DNA of 64,000 nucleotides, taken from positions 496,001-560,000 of the forward strand of contig NZ_JAFEKF010000002.1 of the NCBI RefSeq assembly GCF_016888445.1, given 5' to 3'. Under the pieces are notes generated by a model. The model saw only the letters and a program-made list of their open reading frames with translations, was not told where the DNA came from and ran no database searches. Positions 27,032 through 35,816 of the stretch are shown here, piece by piece (the stretch's first letter is position 1; each line of letters begins with the position of its first letter). Source of the DNA: Marinomonas ostreistagni (lineage in GTDB: Bacteria; Pseudomonadota; Gammaproteobacteria; Pseudomonadales; Marinomonadaceae). The position numbers and the translations under genes were made by a program.

Positions 27032-27145
27032 ATGGAATTCGCTCATATAGTACTTATCGTATTGGTCATCGCTTTGGTCGCGAAATTTGGCTACCGTTGG
27101 TATCAAAAGCACCACAAACACAGCCACTCGCACCATGACTCTTAA
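27032..27145 (+). CDS. Small single-pass membrane peptide with His-rich tail
   Basis: 37 residues. One membrane helix (FAHIVLIVLVIALVAKFGY) is followed by a tail with seven histidines (YQKHHKHSHSHHDS). Three consecutive ATGs occur; the third (27032) lies six bases after GAGGGG and is preferred. The stop overlaps the convergent olsF stop by 4 bp. A metal-binding or regulatory role is possible but unsupported. Support is the ribosome site, membrane helix and position only. Confidence 0.55.
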   Translation: MEFAHIVLIVLVIALVAKFGYRWYQKHHKHSHSHHDS

Positions 27146-28869
27146 ACCGTGTTTTGGCCGCCCTCAAGGTAGCGCTTGCGCTTGCTGTCTTTGACTTTTT
27201 CTAAGTCGACCAAGACCAAACCGTCGACACAGTAACCAAAGTCCGCGTCGACACCAAAATCCAAAAAGCGTACCCCTTGTTCGTCGCACAGTTCGCTGTA
27301 TTGCTTGAACAAGGTCGGTACCGCAGCCCCCAAATTACCTAACTGCTCTTTAAGGATGCGAAAGTCTTCTTCGTAGCTTTGGCCAGTAAAGAAGCCTTTA
27401 AGGAGTTCTTTATGCTCTGCTTGGATCAAATAAGGGTTATACGATGCGGCCAAATGCTCTTTGTCGGCAAAGTAGGTGCAGTAGAAATGCACGATCATGT
27501 CTTTGGCCAAAGTTGGGTAGTTGCCACTTAAGCTAACTGGGCCAAACATATAGCGCACTTCTGGGTGGCGCTTTAAGTAGGCGCCGATGCCGTACCATAA
27601 GTAATCTAAGCTGCGCTTGCCCCAATATTTTGGTTGTACAAAACTGCGGCCAAGCTCAATGCCTTGGGCAAAATAAGGCTCCATATCGCAGCTGTATTGA
27701 AACAAGGTGGTGCTGTAAATACTGTGTGGTGTATCGCTCTGCAGAAAACGATAGACCTCGCCGATGCGATACGCGCCAACCACTTCCAGCTCTTCTTCGT
27801 CCCAAAGTACTAAATGACGATAATCGCGATCGTATTTATCTAAGTCCTTGTGCTCGCCGGTGCCTTCGCCGACCTTACGAAAGGCAATTTCACGTAAGCG
27901 GCCAATCTCTTGCATGAGGCTGGATTCGTGCTCGTATTCAGCTAAGTAAATTTGCTTATTATCTTTGGTCGAGCCCAGATGCTCAGCGCGCTTTAACTCA
28001 AGTTTGAGCTGTTGGCGGTTTTGTGGGTGAGAAATGGTTTTCTCTGTTTTTAGGAGCGGTTTGCGGCCTTTGGCGATGCGGTACAAGTGACGCTTCACCA
28101 GTTTGTTTTTCTCTTTGTTGCTCAGTGGCAATTTGGCCAGCTCTTGGATCGGGATCGGCTCGCCCACTTGAATCGGAATGCGTCGATTGCGTTGACGAAA
28201 CATTTCATTGGCCAGCTGTAGCGTCGACAGTGGGCGATACACCCAAGAACTGGTGTAAAACATCATCGAGTTACGCCCGCCAATGTGCACTGGCAAAATC
28301 TGACTATTGGTTTTTTGGGCGATCTTTAGGTAACTCGAGCTCCACTGTAGATCCTTTACGCCGCTGGGCGATAAGCGGGACACTTCACCCGCAGGGAAGA
28401 TAATGACACACTCTTCGCGCTGCAAGCAGTCCATGATGGCTTTAAGCTGCTGACGGCCAGTTTTGCCGCCCATATTATCCACCGGCAGTACTAGGCCTTT
28501 TAGCGCATCAAAACCGAGTAATAAATCATTAGCGACGATTTTGACGTCTGGGCGGATTTCGCCGATAAGGCGCAAAATAGCGAGGCCATCAAGGGCCCCA
28601 AGTGGGTGGTTGGCAACAATAACAGTACGGCCAAACGCCGGAATATTACGGCGGTCCACTTGGCTGGCTTGATAACCAAAATTGAAATGGTCGAGTACCC
28701 GGTCAATAAACTCAAAGCCAACGTATTCACCGTTGTGCTCGAGGAACTGATTGACTTCGTGTTCGTGAAATAGACGCTTTAAGACACTAATGGTCGGCTT
28801 GGTAATCAGCGGACTTTTGTCAAAAAACTGCGGGGCTTTGCTGGTAATTAATTGTTCGACCTGTAACAC
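27142..28869 (-). CDS. olsF: Bifunctional acyltransferase, OlsF-like ornithine-lipid synthase
   Basis: 575 residues with two fused domains. The N-terminal half (about 75-260) is a PlsC-type acyltransferase (VIVANHPLGALDGLAIL, VIIFPAGEVSRLSP, PVHIGGRNS). The C-terminal half (about 300-560) is an OlsB-type GNAT/hemolysin domain (YLAEYEHESSLMQEIGRLRE, LGRSFVQPKYWGKRSLDYLW, FGPVSLSGNYP). This is the layout of OlsF, which makes ornithine lipids by N-acylating ornithine then O-acylating the lyso-lipid. Such lipids replace phospholipids under phosphate limitation. Assignment as OlsF is by domain order; a hemolysin-like acyltransferase of other specificity is possible. Confidence 0.8.
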   Translation of the reverse strand: MLQVEQLITSKAPQFFDKSPLITKPTISVLKRLFHEHEVNQFLEHNGEYVGFEFIDRVLDHFNFGYQASQVDRRNIPAFGRTVIVANHPLGALDGLAILRLIGEIRPDVKIVANDLLLGFDALKGLVLPVDNMGGKTGRQQLKAIMDCLQREECVIIFPAGEVSRLSPSGVKDLQWSSSYLKIAQKTNSQILPVHIGGRNSMMFYTSSWVYRPLSTLQLANEMFRQRNRRIPIQVGEPIPIQELAKLPLSNKEKNKLVKRHLYRIAKGRKPLLKTEKTISHPQNRQQLKLELKRAEHLGSTKDNKQIYLAEYEHESSLMQEIGRLREIAFRKVGEGTGEHKDLDKYDRDYRHLVLWDEEELEVVGAYRIGEVYRFLQSDTPHSIYSTTLFQYSCDMEPYFAQGIELGRSFVQPKYWGKRSLDYLWYGIGAYLKRHPEVRYMFGPVSLSGNYPTLAKDMIVHFYCTYFADKEHLAASYNPYLIQAEHKELLKGFFTGQSYEEDFRILKEQLGNLGAAVPTLFKQYSELCDEQGVRFLDFGVDADFGYCVDGLVLVDLEKVKDSKRKRYLEGGQNTV

Positions 28870-28985
28870 GCGACACTCCGAAAAGGCTACTCTCTATCGC
28901 TAACAGGCTAAAAAGTATGCGTGACAGAAGTGTGACGTTTTGGTGTTGCATTGATGACAAATTAAACAGCAGAAATGATAGGCAC

Positions 28986-29011
28986 AAAAAAGGCCGCTAC
29001 AGCGGCCTTTT
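28986..29011 (-). terminator. Intrinsic terminator of the SutA-like gene
   Basis: AGGCCGCT-ACA-GCGGCCT type stem (28990-29008) with A run on one side and T run on the other; on the minus strand it ends TTTTTT, 16 bp after the gene stop. Confidence 0.8.
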
Positions 29012-29026
29012 CAGAGGGGGATAACA

Positions 29027-29215
29027 TTAAGCTTCTTGTTTCGCTTTATTGCTATTGCCAAGGGTAATGTGGCGTGACCCTTTGTAATCAGTTTGACCAC
29101 TGACACCCGAATCAATTTGCTCGATTTGACCGCCACGGGCTAAAAACTCTTCCATTTGTTTTGCGATTGAGTCTGATGTCTCAATGGCTGCATCTTGCTT
29201 CTTTTTGGTCGCCAT
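29027..29215 (-). CDS. Short SutA-like protein
   Basis: 62 residues. The central IAKQMEEFLARGGQIEQID followed by YKGSRHI resembles the conserved C-terminal part of SutA, the RNA-polymerase-binding regulator of slow-growing Pseudomonas, where the sequence is of the type AMEEFL-RGG-VQE ending YGSRPI. The long acidic N-terminal arm of SutA is missing; here the N-terminus is MATKKKQDAAIETSD. It may act in stationary-phase transcription, but this is recall-based family recognition and not tested. Monocistronic with its own terminator. Confidence 0.65.
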   Translation of the reverse strand: MATKKKQDAAIETSDSIAKQMEEFLARGGQIEQIDSGVSGQTDYKGSRHITLGNSNKAKQEA

Positions 29216-29298
29216 GGCGCGTTCCTTATTTTTAGTCAGTAGTAAACTTCACTATACCAGAATCCGTCGGTATTGGCTTTAGTTTATTTTTTCAACAA

Positions 29299-30003
29299 TT
29301 AGCCCGCTAAGCGGCTTGGGTGGAAGTAGCGCATAATCGGGTTGAAAAAGCGCGAAAACCTTCCGGTAAACTCGATTGGAGAATCGAGCACAATCAAACA
29401 AATACAATCGGCGTCTTTGGTGACACGTGGCTGGTGATGGTCCTCATCGCCACGACGGATAAAGTCACCCGCTCGATATAAGCCTTCTTCATCCGAGAAA
29501 GCGCCACTCAATACCAAGGTAATCTCATCACCGGTGTGAGTGTGGTAAGGCATCGCTGCGCCAGCTTTGATGTATAACAAAGCAATTTGCTCACCGCTGC
29601 TTTCATTGGACAAGGTAGCCAATTTAAAAGAGGGCGTTAAGCTCATCCACTTAAGCTTGTCATAGCCTTCTGGGATGTAGCGGCGTAGCGTCGCTGGAAT
29701 GTGTCGCAAAGTGTCTGATAAAGCGCTAGATGGCGCTGGCGCCGTGGCTTGCTCAGATGTGGGCTCGGACTGCGCGGTAATGCGCGCCAGAACACTCGAC
29801 TTCAAAGCCGACATTTGGCTTTGTGGTGCGGTGTCTGCTTGTTTGGACAACAGTTCGGCGCCTAACATATTGAGACGTTTTACTTGCTCGCGACAGTGGG
29901 CACATTGATCCAAATGGGTCGAAACCGCCAGCGCATGGGCCAACGACAAGGACCCAGACGAATAGTCAGTTAACATGTCCAAAGTAGGGTGGCAGCTAAG
30001 CAT
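29299..30003 (-). CDS. chrR: ChrR-type zinc anti-sigma factor with cupin domain
   Basis: 234 residues. The N-terminal anti-sigma domain has H5, H30, C34 and C37 (HLDQCAHC), the spacing of the Rhodobacter ChrR zinc site (H6, H31, C35, C38). After a linker comes a cupin lid domain with MPYHTHTGDE and DHHQPRV metal ligands near residues 155-200. ChrR holds the ECF sigma factor inactive until singlet oxygen or organic peroxide triggers release. It starts 6 bp after the sigma gene stop, on the same transcript. Confidence 0.92.
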   Translation of the reverse strand: MLSCHPTLDMLTDYSSGSLSLAHALAVSTHLDQCAHCREQVKRLNMLGAELLSKQADTAPQSQMSALKSSVLARITAQSEPTSEQATAPAPSSALSDTLRHIPATLRRYIPEGYDKLKWMSLTPSFKLATLSNESSGEQIALLYIKAGAAMPYHTHTGDEITLVLSGAFSDEEGLYRAGDFIRRGDEDHHQPRVTKDADCICLIVLDSPIEFTGRFSRFFNPIMRYFHPSRLAG

Positions 30004-30009
30004 AAACGA

Positions 30010-30588
30010 CTACCTCTTAATAATTACAGATAACTTGTTGAGAGCAAGACGCACACGTGACTTAACCGTGCCCAGCGGCAACCCAAGTTCTTGTGAGGCT
30101 TCAGAATGGCTTTTGCCTTCTAAATAAACCTTTGAAAGTACTTGTTGTTGGTCGTTGGGAAGTTCGTTAAGACCGTTGCGAATACGTTCTTGGTCTCGCT
30201 TTTGCTGAACGTCGCTAAACGGATCAGCATTTTCATCGACAAGCTCGCTCCAGAAACCATCAGGATCGATGTCACTCTGGTAACGCCCATTTTTGCGCAT
30301 GTAATCAATCCGCGCGTTTCGCGCAATGGTAAATACCCAAGTATTCAGCGAAGCGGTAGCAGGGTTGTAGAGATGCGCCTTATTCCAAATCCGGATCATT
30401 ACCTCTTGGGCGATATCATCCGCCATAAGGTTGGAGCCGGGTTGGGCAGACAAACAAAATGCGCGTATTCGTGGGGCATAGTGGTCGAACAGTCTCTCTA
30501 GCGCCGCAGTATTTTTCTGCGTCGCGATTAAGGCCATATCGTCGACTAAGGTGTGATCACTGTCTAGATTTTCTGAAACCATGTTCAT
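30010..30588 (-). CDS. rpoE: ECF sigma factor of the ChrR-linked (ECF11) type
   Basis: 192 residues from ATG 30588, chosen because GGAG lies six bases upstream. Sigma region 2 (RLFDHYAPRIRAFCLS, DDIAQEVMIRIWNKAHLYNP, LNTWVFTIARNARIDYMR) and region 4 (VYLEGKSHSEASQELGLPLG) are complete. Adjacent ChrR makes it the singlet-oxygen/photo-oxidative stress sigma factor. A TGATCC-N17-CGTA promoter about 65 bp upstream implies autoregulation, and the divergent operon has a matching promoter. Confidence 0.92.
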   Translation of the reverse strand: MNMVSENLDSDHTLVDDMALIATQKNTAALERLFDHYAPRIRAFCLSAQPGSNLMADDIAQEVMIRIWNKAHLYNPATASLNTWVFTIARNARIDYMRKNGRYQSDIDPDGFWSELVDENADPFSDVQQKRDQERIRNGLNELPNDQQQVLSKVYLEGKSHSEASQELGLPLGTVKSRVRLALNKLSVIIKR

Positions 30589-30652
30589 CCTGTGCTCCAA
30601 ACGTACAAAATAAAGTCTGTTTGGGTGTGGCAAGCGTGCTTGCGTAAATGGA

Positions 30653-30679
30653 TACGTCTTTAATGACTGAGTTGGATCA
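30653..30679 (-). promoter_or_regulatory. ECF promoter of rpoE-chrR (autoregulatory)
   Basis: Minus strand TGATCC (30679-30674), 17 bp, CGTA (30656-30653). The paired divergent promoter at 30681 begins two bases away. Confidence 0.6.
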
Positions 30680-30680
30680 G

Positions 30681-30706
30681 TGATCTGATAAAAAAAAACG
30701 TTCGTA
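30681..30706 (+). promoter_or_regulatory. ECF promoter of the divergent lipid operon
   Basis: TGATCT (30681-30686), 16 bp including an A8 run, CGTA (30703-30706), 41 bp before the SnoaL-like gene. Back-to-back with the rpoE promoter. Confidence 0.65.
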
Positions 30707-30747
30707 TTGTATTAGAACTTGTCAGAACTAAAAAATGAGTACACTCC

Positions 30748-31191
30748 ATGTCCCATGCTACCCCAGAAAGCCAAGCGCTAATTGAACGCTTCAAAGCGTT
30801 TTACAAAGACGTGAAACATCCTAAACTGGATGTCATAGGCGATATGTACAGTAGCGACATCAAATTTCGTGACCCTGTCCACCAGATCGAAGGCATGGAT
30901 GAATTACACGCTTACTTGTCCAACATGTGTGACAATGTCGAAAGTGGTCGATTTGAGTTCTTGGATCAGCTTATTGGTCCTGACACTGCCTATATTAAAT
31001 GGAATATGTACTTTCGTCATCCCAAGCTTGGTAAAGAGACCCATGTGGTGCGCGGCGTGTCGCAAATACAATTTAACGAGCGCATTTACTATCATGAAGA
31101 CATCTACGACATGGGGCAGATGATTTATGAACACGTGCCTGTCGTCGGATGGGCGGTGACCAAATTACGCAAACGTCTTAGCGCAACATAG
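30748..31191 (+). CDS. NTF2/SnoaL-like protein of the ChrR operon
   Basis: 147 residues of the NTF2-like fold (ALIERFKAFYKDVKHPKLDV, IKFRDPVHQIEGMDELHAYL, YHEDIYDMGQMIYEHVPVVG). It is the first gene of the operon divergent from rpoE-chrR. Members of this group accompany SDR, amine oxidase, DUF1365 and cfa genes in ECF11 clusters of many Gammaproteobacteria. Enzymatic activity is unproven. Confidence 0.82.
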   Translation: MSHATPESQALIERFKAFYKDVKHPKLDVIGDMYSSDIKFRDPVHQIEGMDELHAYLSNMCDNVESGRFEFLDQLIGPDTAYIKWNMYFRHPKLGKETHVVRGVSQIQFNERIYYHEDIYDMGQMIYEHVPVVGWAVTKLRKRLSAT

Positions 31192-31201
31192 GAGTGTTAT
31201 T

Positions 31202-31960
31202 ATGCCAGCAGTAGGAAACGCACCATTTGCTTGGATCACCGGGGCGAGCTCGGGGTTAGGATTATCGCTGACGCAAGCGTATCTTGAGCGGGGTTATCAC
31301 GTGGTGGCCTCAGCGCGACGTGAGAAAGAGCTGGCTGGACTAAGTCGCTTATACCCTGATGCATTGCACTTTATGCCGTTTGATGTGACTAAAGAAGAGG
31401 AGGTAGAGCCTGCTAAGGCCTTGCTTGAGAAAATCACCAAACGCCTCGATCTAGTGATTTTAAATGCCGGAACGTGTGAATACCTTGATATGGACAAGCC
31501 CGATTGGAGCCTGTTTGATCGCGTCAACCAAGTCAATTACATGGGCATGGTGCGTTCACTAAGAGTCTGTTTAGACCTGCTCAAGCAAACCCCCGACGCG
31601 CATTTGGTCGGCGTCAGCTCGCAAGCGGTACAAGCGCCGTTTATTCGCTCGGAGGCGTACGGCGCGAGTAAAGCGGCGTCACGCTATTTACTAGCGTCGT
31701 TACGCTTAGACTTAGCGCCGGATGATATTGACGTCACCTGCATCATGCCAGGTTTTATCGACACGCCATTAACCAAACGTAATGATTTCCCGATGCCCTT
31801 TTTGATGTCGCCAGACCAAGCTGCGGCACGCATTCAAAAGGCCATTGATAAGCGTGTCTACGAATACGCCTTTCCTAAGCGACTGTCAGCTGCGCTGGCA
31901 CTGTCGAAACTTTTCCCTAAGCTTTGGTTTAAGCAAAACGCTCGCGAAACGTCTGAGTAA
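31202..31960 (+). CDS. Short-chain dehydrogenase/reductase
   Basis: 252 residues with the SDR cofactor motif TGASSGLGL at about 14-22, the NAG motif (LNAGTCEY) and active-site YGASK near 157. It follows the SnoaL-like gene by 10 bp with GGAG ahead. Substrate unknown; the operon context points to lipid or fatty-acid modification during photo-oxidative stress. Confidence 0.85.
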   Translation: MPAVGNAPFAWITGASSGLGLSLTQAYLERGYHVVASARREKELAGLSRLYPDALHFMPFDVTKEEEVEPAKALLEKITKRLDLVILNAGTCEYLDMDKPDWSLFDRVNQVNYMGMVRSLRVCLDLLKQTPDAHLVGVSSQAVQAPFIRSEAYGASKAASRYLLASLRLDLAPDDIDVTCIMPGFIDTPLTKRNDFPMPFLMSPDQAAARIQKAIDKRVYEYAFPKRLSAALALSKLFPKLWFKQNARETSE

Positions 31961-31974
31961 GGAACATCAAACAC

Positions 31975-33228
31975 ATGAAAGTAGCGATTATTGGCACGGG
32001 TATCTCGGGCCTGACGGCTGCGTATCTATTGCGCCAAGAATATGACATCACAGTATTTGAACGAGACAGCCGTATTGGTGGCCATACAGCTAGTAAAACG
32101 GTGGATGATCAAGGTGTTACGCGTCAAATCGACACCGGCTTTATTGTTTATAACGATTGGACTTACCCTAACTTCATTCGCCTGATGAATGAGCTTGGCG
32201 TGCGCTCAAGACCGACCGAGATGAGCTTCAGTGTCAGCTGTGATCGCACCGGCTTAGAGTATGGCGGCAACAATTTGAATACCCTGTTTGCGCAGCGCAA
32301 AAACCTACTTAATCCGCGCTTTTTGGGGATGTTAAAAGACATCGTCGCCTTTAATAAACAATCCATTAAAGACCTCGATTCAGGGCGCTTAGACCCGGCT
32401 ATCACCTTGGGTGAGTATCTCGACCAAAAAGGCTATGGCCAACAGTTTGCCAGCCATTATTTAATCCCCATGGGCAGCGCAATATGGTCGTCCACCCTGC
32501 AAGAAATGCTCGATTTTCCGCTGGTGTTTTTTGTGCGTTTTTTCAAAAATCACGGCTTATTGAGCGTTAATAATCGTCCCCAGTGGCATGTGATCGAAGG
32601 CGGTTCGAGCGCTTATCTTGAGCCACTCACACAAGCTTTCAAATCGCGTATCCGACTTAATAGCGAAATCGAAAAGGTGACCCGCCAGCCAGGTAAGGTA
32701 GAGATTCGCTTTACTGATCAGCACACAGAAATCTTTGATCATGTGGTGTTTGCTTGTCACAGCGATCAAGCACTGGCCCTACTGGGGGATGATGCCTCGG
32801 CGTCAGAGCGTGAAATTTTAGGTGCCATTCCTTACCGTGATAACGATGTGGTGTTGCACACAGATACCAGTTTGATGCCTAAAGCCAAGCTTGCATGGTC
32901 AAGCTGGAACTATCACCTAAGCAAAGACCAAACTAAGCCTGCGACGCTCAGCTACAACATGAACATCCTGCAAAACCTTGAGGGTGCAGCCAATACCTAT
33001 GTGGTGACTTTAAACCACACCGATTGGATTGATCCGCAAAAGATCATCGGACGCTACCGTTATGCGCACCCGACCTTCACTCTCGCGGGGATCGAAGCGC
33101 AGGAGCGCTGGCATGAAATCAACTTTGGTAATACCTGGTTCTGTGGCGCTTACTGGCGAAATGGTTTCCATGAAGATGGCTGTTGGAGTGGCGTACGCGT
33201 TGCCAAAGCGCTAGGAGTGAACTGGTAA
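31975..33228 (+). CDS. FAD-dependent amine oxidase/desaturase-like flavoprotein
   Basis: 417 residues starting with the FAD Rossmann motif VAIIGTGISGLTAAYLL and the ERDSRIGGHTASK signature, closing with WFCGAYWRNGFHEDGCWSGV. This subfamily of NAD(P)-binding flavoproteins is regularly encoded next to DUF1365 and CFA synthase. A role in making or modifying cyclopropane or furan fatty acids is plausible from context. The stop overlaps the next start (TAATG). Confidence 0.85.
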   Translation: MKVAIIGTGISGLTAAYLLRQEYDITVFERDSRIGGHTASKTVDDQGVTRQIDTGFIVYNDWTYPNFIRLMNELGVRSRPTEMSFSVSCDRTGLEYGGNNLNTLFAQRKNLLNPRFLGMLKDIVAFNKQSIKDLDSGRLDPAITLGEYLDQKGYGQQFASHYLIPMGSAIWSSTLQEMLDFPLVFFVRFFKNHGLLSVNNRPQWHVIEGGSSAYLEPLTQAFKSRIRLNSEIEKVTRQPGKVEIRFTDQHTEIFDHVVFACHSDQALALLGDDASASEREILGAIPYRDNDVVLHTDTSLMPKAKLAWSSWNYHLSKDQTKPATLSYNMNILQNLEGAANTYVVTLNHTDWIDPQKIIGRYRYAHPTFTLAGIEAQERWHEINFGNTWFCGAYWRNGFHEDGCWSGVRVAKALGVNW

Positions 33229-34001
33229 TGAGCGATACTTGGCGCAGTGGTTTTTACACGGGCACGGTGCGCCATCGCCGCTTTACGCCCAAAGCGCACG
33301 CGTTTACTTACCAAGTCAGCATGGTGTATTTCGATTTAGACGAAGTTGATGCCATCTTAGCCAGCTCACCATGGTGGTCAGCTAAGCGCTGGCGCCCAGC
33401 ACGCTTTGTGCGCCAAGACTACTTCGGCACGTCCGACAAAAGTATCAAACAGGCGGTGCAAGACGAAGTCAATCAGCGTCTCGGGCTTAACCTTTCAGGC
33501 CCAGTTCGACTACTGACCAATGCCCGCTACTTTGGTTATTTAATCAATCCGATCTCCGTCTATTACTGCTTTGACGAGCAGGAAACTCTGCACGCAATGT
33601 TGCTAGAAGTGACCAATACACCTTGGGGCGAGAAGGTGGCCTATGTGTTTGCCTGTGATCCAAGCAAGCCGGTTCAGCGTACTAACATAGACAAAACCAT
33701 GCATGTGTCGCCGTTTCATCCGATGGAACATTTTTACGATTGGCGCAGCAGTGTGCCGGGGCAGAAGATTGCCATACACATGCGTAATAAAGAACAAACC
33801 GAAGCACAGCAATGTGTTTTTGATGCAACCTTGTCGCTGCGCCGCGAGACAATCACCAAACGCAGTCTCGCCTCGATTTTATGGCGCTATCCGTGGATGA
33901 CGGCCAAGGTTGTATGGGGCATATATTGGCAAGCCTTAAAGCTATTTGTGAAGCGTGTGCCAGTGCATGACCACCCAAAACACAAAGCAGGACATTCGTG
34001 A
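33228..34001 (+). CDS. DUF1365 family protein
   Basis: 257 residues from ATG 33228, coupled to the previous gene by TAATG. Family motifs RHRRFTPKAHAFTYQV, RYFGYLINPISVYYCFD and VSPFHPMEHFYDWR are visible. In Proteobacteria DUF1365 genes accompany ChrR-regulated cfa genes; exact biochemistry is not established to my knowledge. Expressed in the lipid operon. Confidence 0.88.
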   Translation: MSDTWRSGFYTGTVRHRRFTPKAHAFTYQVSMVYFDLDEVDAILASSPWWSAKRWRPARFVRQDYFGTSDKSIKQAVQDEVNQRLGLNLSGPVRLLTNARYFGYLINPISVYYCFDEQETLHAMLLEVTNTPWGEKVAYVFACDPSKPVQRTNIDKTMHVSPFHPMEHFYDWRSSVPGQKIAIHMRNKEQTEAQQCVFDATLSLRRETITKRSLASILWRYPWMTAKVVWGIYWQALKLFVKRVPVHDHPKHKAGHS

Positions 34002-34017
34002 GATTAAGGGGAAGCAG

Positions 34018-35280
34018 ATGATCAACTCAATCAATGTCGGACGTCGCAAAAAGTCAGCGCGACGTCAGGGGTTAATCGATAAAGCCGCGAAAAAAGCCGT
34101 GTTCGCGATGCTCAGACGACTTGAAGTTGGCCATTTGGTACTCGAAGACCAAGGCGAACATTATAGCTTTGGCCAAGATTCGGCCACCGCCCATTACCAT
34201 GCTCACATTACTGTGAAAGACATCGAAGCGTATCGCGACGTCTTTTTAAACAGCAGCATCGGCGCCGGAGAAGCCTACATGAAAGGGCATTGGACCACGC
34301 CCGACCTGCCTAATGTGATTCGTTTGATGGTGGCCAATCTAAACCTAATCAACGAAGTGGATGCCAAGCGCCCAATTTGGCAGCGTATAGGTCACAAGTT
34401 ATTTCATTCCCTTAACGCCAACACCCGCGATGGTTCGCGTAAAAACATCGCCGCTCATTATGATTTGGGTAACGACTTCTTTGAGCTATTTTTAGATCCG
34501 ACCATGATGTACTCCGCTGCGGTCTATCCAAGTGCCGATGCGACCCTTGAGCAGGCGTCCGTGCACAAGCTCGACCGCATGTGCCAAAAGCTTGAACTTG
34601 GGCCTGGCGATCACTTGCTAGAAATTGGTACCGGCTGGGGCGGTATGGCGATCCATGCGGCCAAGCATTATGGCTGTCATGTGACCACGACGACCATTTC
34701 AAAAGAGCAATACGAATACGCCAAGGCGCGCGTACAAGCCGAAGGTCTGAGCAATCGTGTGACCTTGTTGCTGGAGGATTACCGCGACTTAACTGGCCAA
34801 TACGACAAACTCGTATCGATCGAAATGATTGAAGCAGTTGGCCATGAATATTACGACAGCTACTTTGCCAAATGCAGCGAGCTGTTAAAGCCGGAAGGAT
34901 TAATGGCGATTCAAGCAATCACTATTGCAGACCAGCGTTATGATTACGCGCGCAAGTCGGTGGACTTTATCCAGCGCTATATCTTCCCTGGGGGGTGTTT
35001 GCCGTCAAACGCGGTGATCGCTGACAAAGTGGCCAATAAAACCAACATGCAAATCATCGACGTGGAAGATATTACCGAGCATTACGCTGACACCCTACAA
35101 GACTGGCGCACGCGCTTCTTCGACAAGCTGGATGCGGTCAAACAGCAGGGCTTTGATGATGTCTTCTGCCGCATGTGGGATTTCTATCTCGCTTATTGCG
35201 AAGGTGGTTTTCGCGAGCGTGCCATCAGTACCGGCCAATTCGTGATGGCCAAACCAAATTACCGATTCCAGAGACGCTAA
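34018..35280 (+). CDS. cfa: Cyclopropane-fatty-acyl-phospholipid synthase family methyltransferase
   Basis: 420 residues from ATG 34018 (AAGGGGA ahead); upstream in-frame ATGs overlap DUF1365 and lack a better site. SAM-binding LLEIGTGWGGMAIHAA lies near 200, with the CFA-family AAHYDLGNDFFELFLDPTMM before it and IFPGGCLPSN after. It methylates unsaturated acyl chains in phospholipids; some paralogues in ChrR operons act in furan fatty-acid synthesis instead. Under the ECF promoter at 30681. Confidence 0.9.
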   Translation: MINSINVGRRKKSARRQGLIDKAAKKAVFAMLRRLEVGHLVLEDQGEHYSFGQDSATAHYHAHITVKDIEAYRDVFLNSSIGAGEAYMKGHWTTPDLPNVIRLMVANLNLINEVDAKRPIWQRIGHKLFHSLNANTRDGSRKNIAAHYDLGNDFFELFLDPTMMYSAAVYPSADATLEQASVHKLDRMCQKLELGPGDHLLEIGTGWGGMAIHAAKHYGCHVTTTTISKEQYEYAKARVQAEGLSNRVTLLLEDYRDLTGQYDKLVSIEMIEAVGHEYYDSYFAKCSELLKPEGLMAIQAITIADQRYDYARKSVDFIQRYIFPGGCLPSNAVIADKVANKTNMQIIDVEDITEHYADTLQDWRTRFFDKLDAVKQQGFDDVFCRMWDFYLAYCEGGFRERAISTGQFVMAKPNYRFQRR

Positions 35281-35300
35281 TCAGACGCCGTGAGGCCGTT

Positions 35301-35816
35301 ATGAAGACGATACTCAATGCCGTTAGTTTCCAACTGTTATGGTTTGCCTGTGTTTTAGGGGGCGATGATTGGGCCTTAGCGGCCATCGTCGTCTACTTTG
35401 TGCTGCATCATTACTTTTTTGTGCAGCAAAGCAACGAGTGGTGGTTGATCGTCTTATTCGTGGGGCTTGGCATCATTGTTGATGGTGCCTTGATCTTTGG
35501 TGGCTGGCTGATGATGCCACCGTCGATCTGGACCTTTCCTTTACCGCCGCCTTGGCTTCTGGGTCTCTGGGCAGGCGTCGGCTCACTGTTTTTCCATTGC
35601 CTACATTGGGGCCAGCAGCGGCCGTGGCTACTCAGTGTCTTGGCTGCGCTTTCCGTACCGTTTAGTTACCTGATGGGCGCGCGCTTTGCCGAAGTGTCAT
35701 TCGGTCAAGGCCAACTCGAAACCTTAGTGCTTATTGGCTTTATCTGGTTTTGGTTGATGCAAGTGGGCGTCATGGGCGTACAGTTTTTAAATCACCGACA
35801 AGGACTTAAATCATGA
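35301..35816 (+). CDS. DUF2878 integral membrane protein
   Basis: 171 residues from ATG 35301, with about five to six membrane helices (LNAVSFQLLWFACVLGG, WWLIVLFVGLGIIVDGALIF, LLSVLAALSVPFSYLMGARF). DUF2878 proteins occur next to cfa in ChrR operons. Stop overlaps the next start (ATGA). Function unknown. Confidence 0.82.
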   Translation: MKTILNAVSFQLLWFACVLGGDDWALAAIVVYFVLHHYFFVQQSNEWWLIVLFVGLGIIVDGALIFGGWLMMPPSIWTFPLPPPWLLGLWAGVGSLFFHCLHWGQQRPWLLSVLAALSVPFSYLMGARFAEVSFGQGQLETLVLIGFIWFWLMQVGVMGVQFLNHRQGLKS

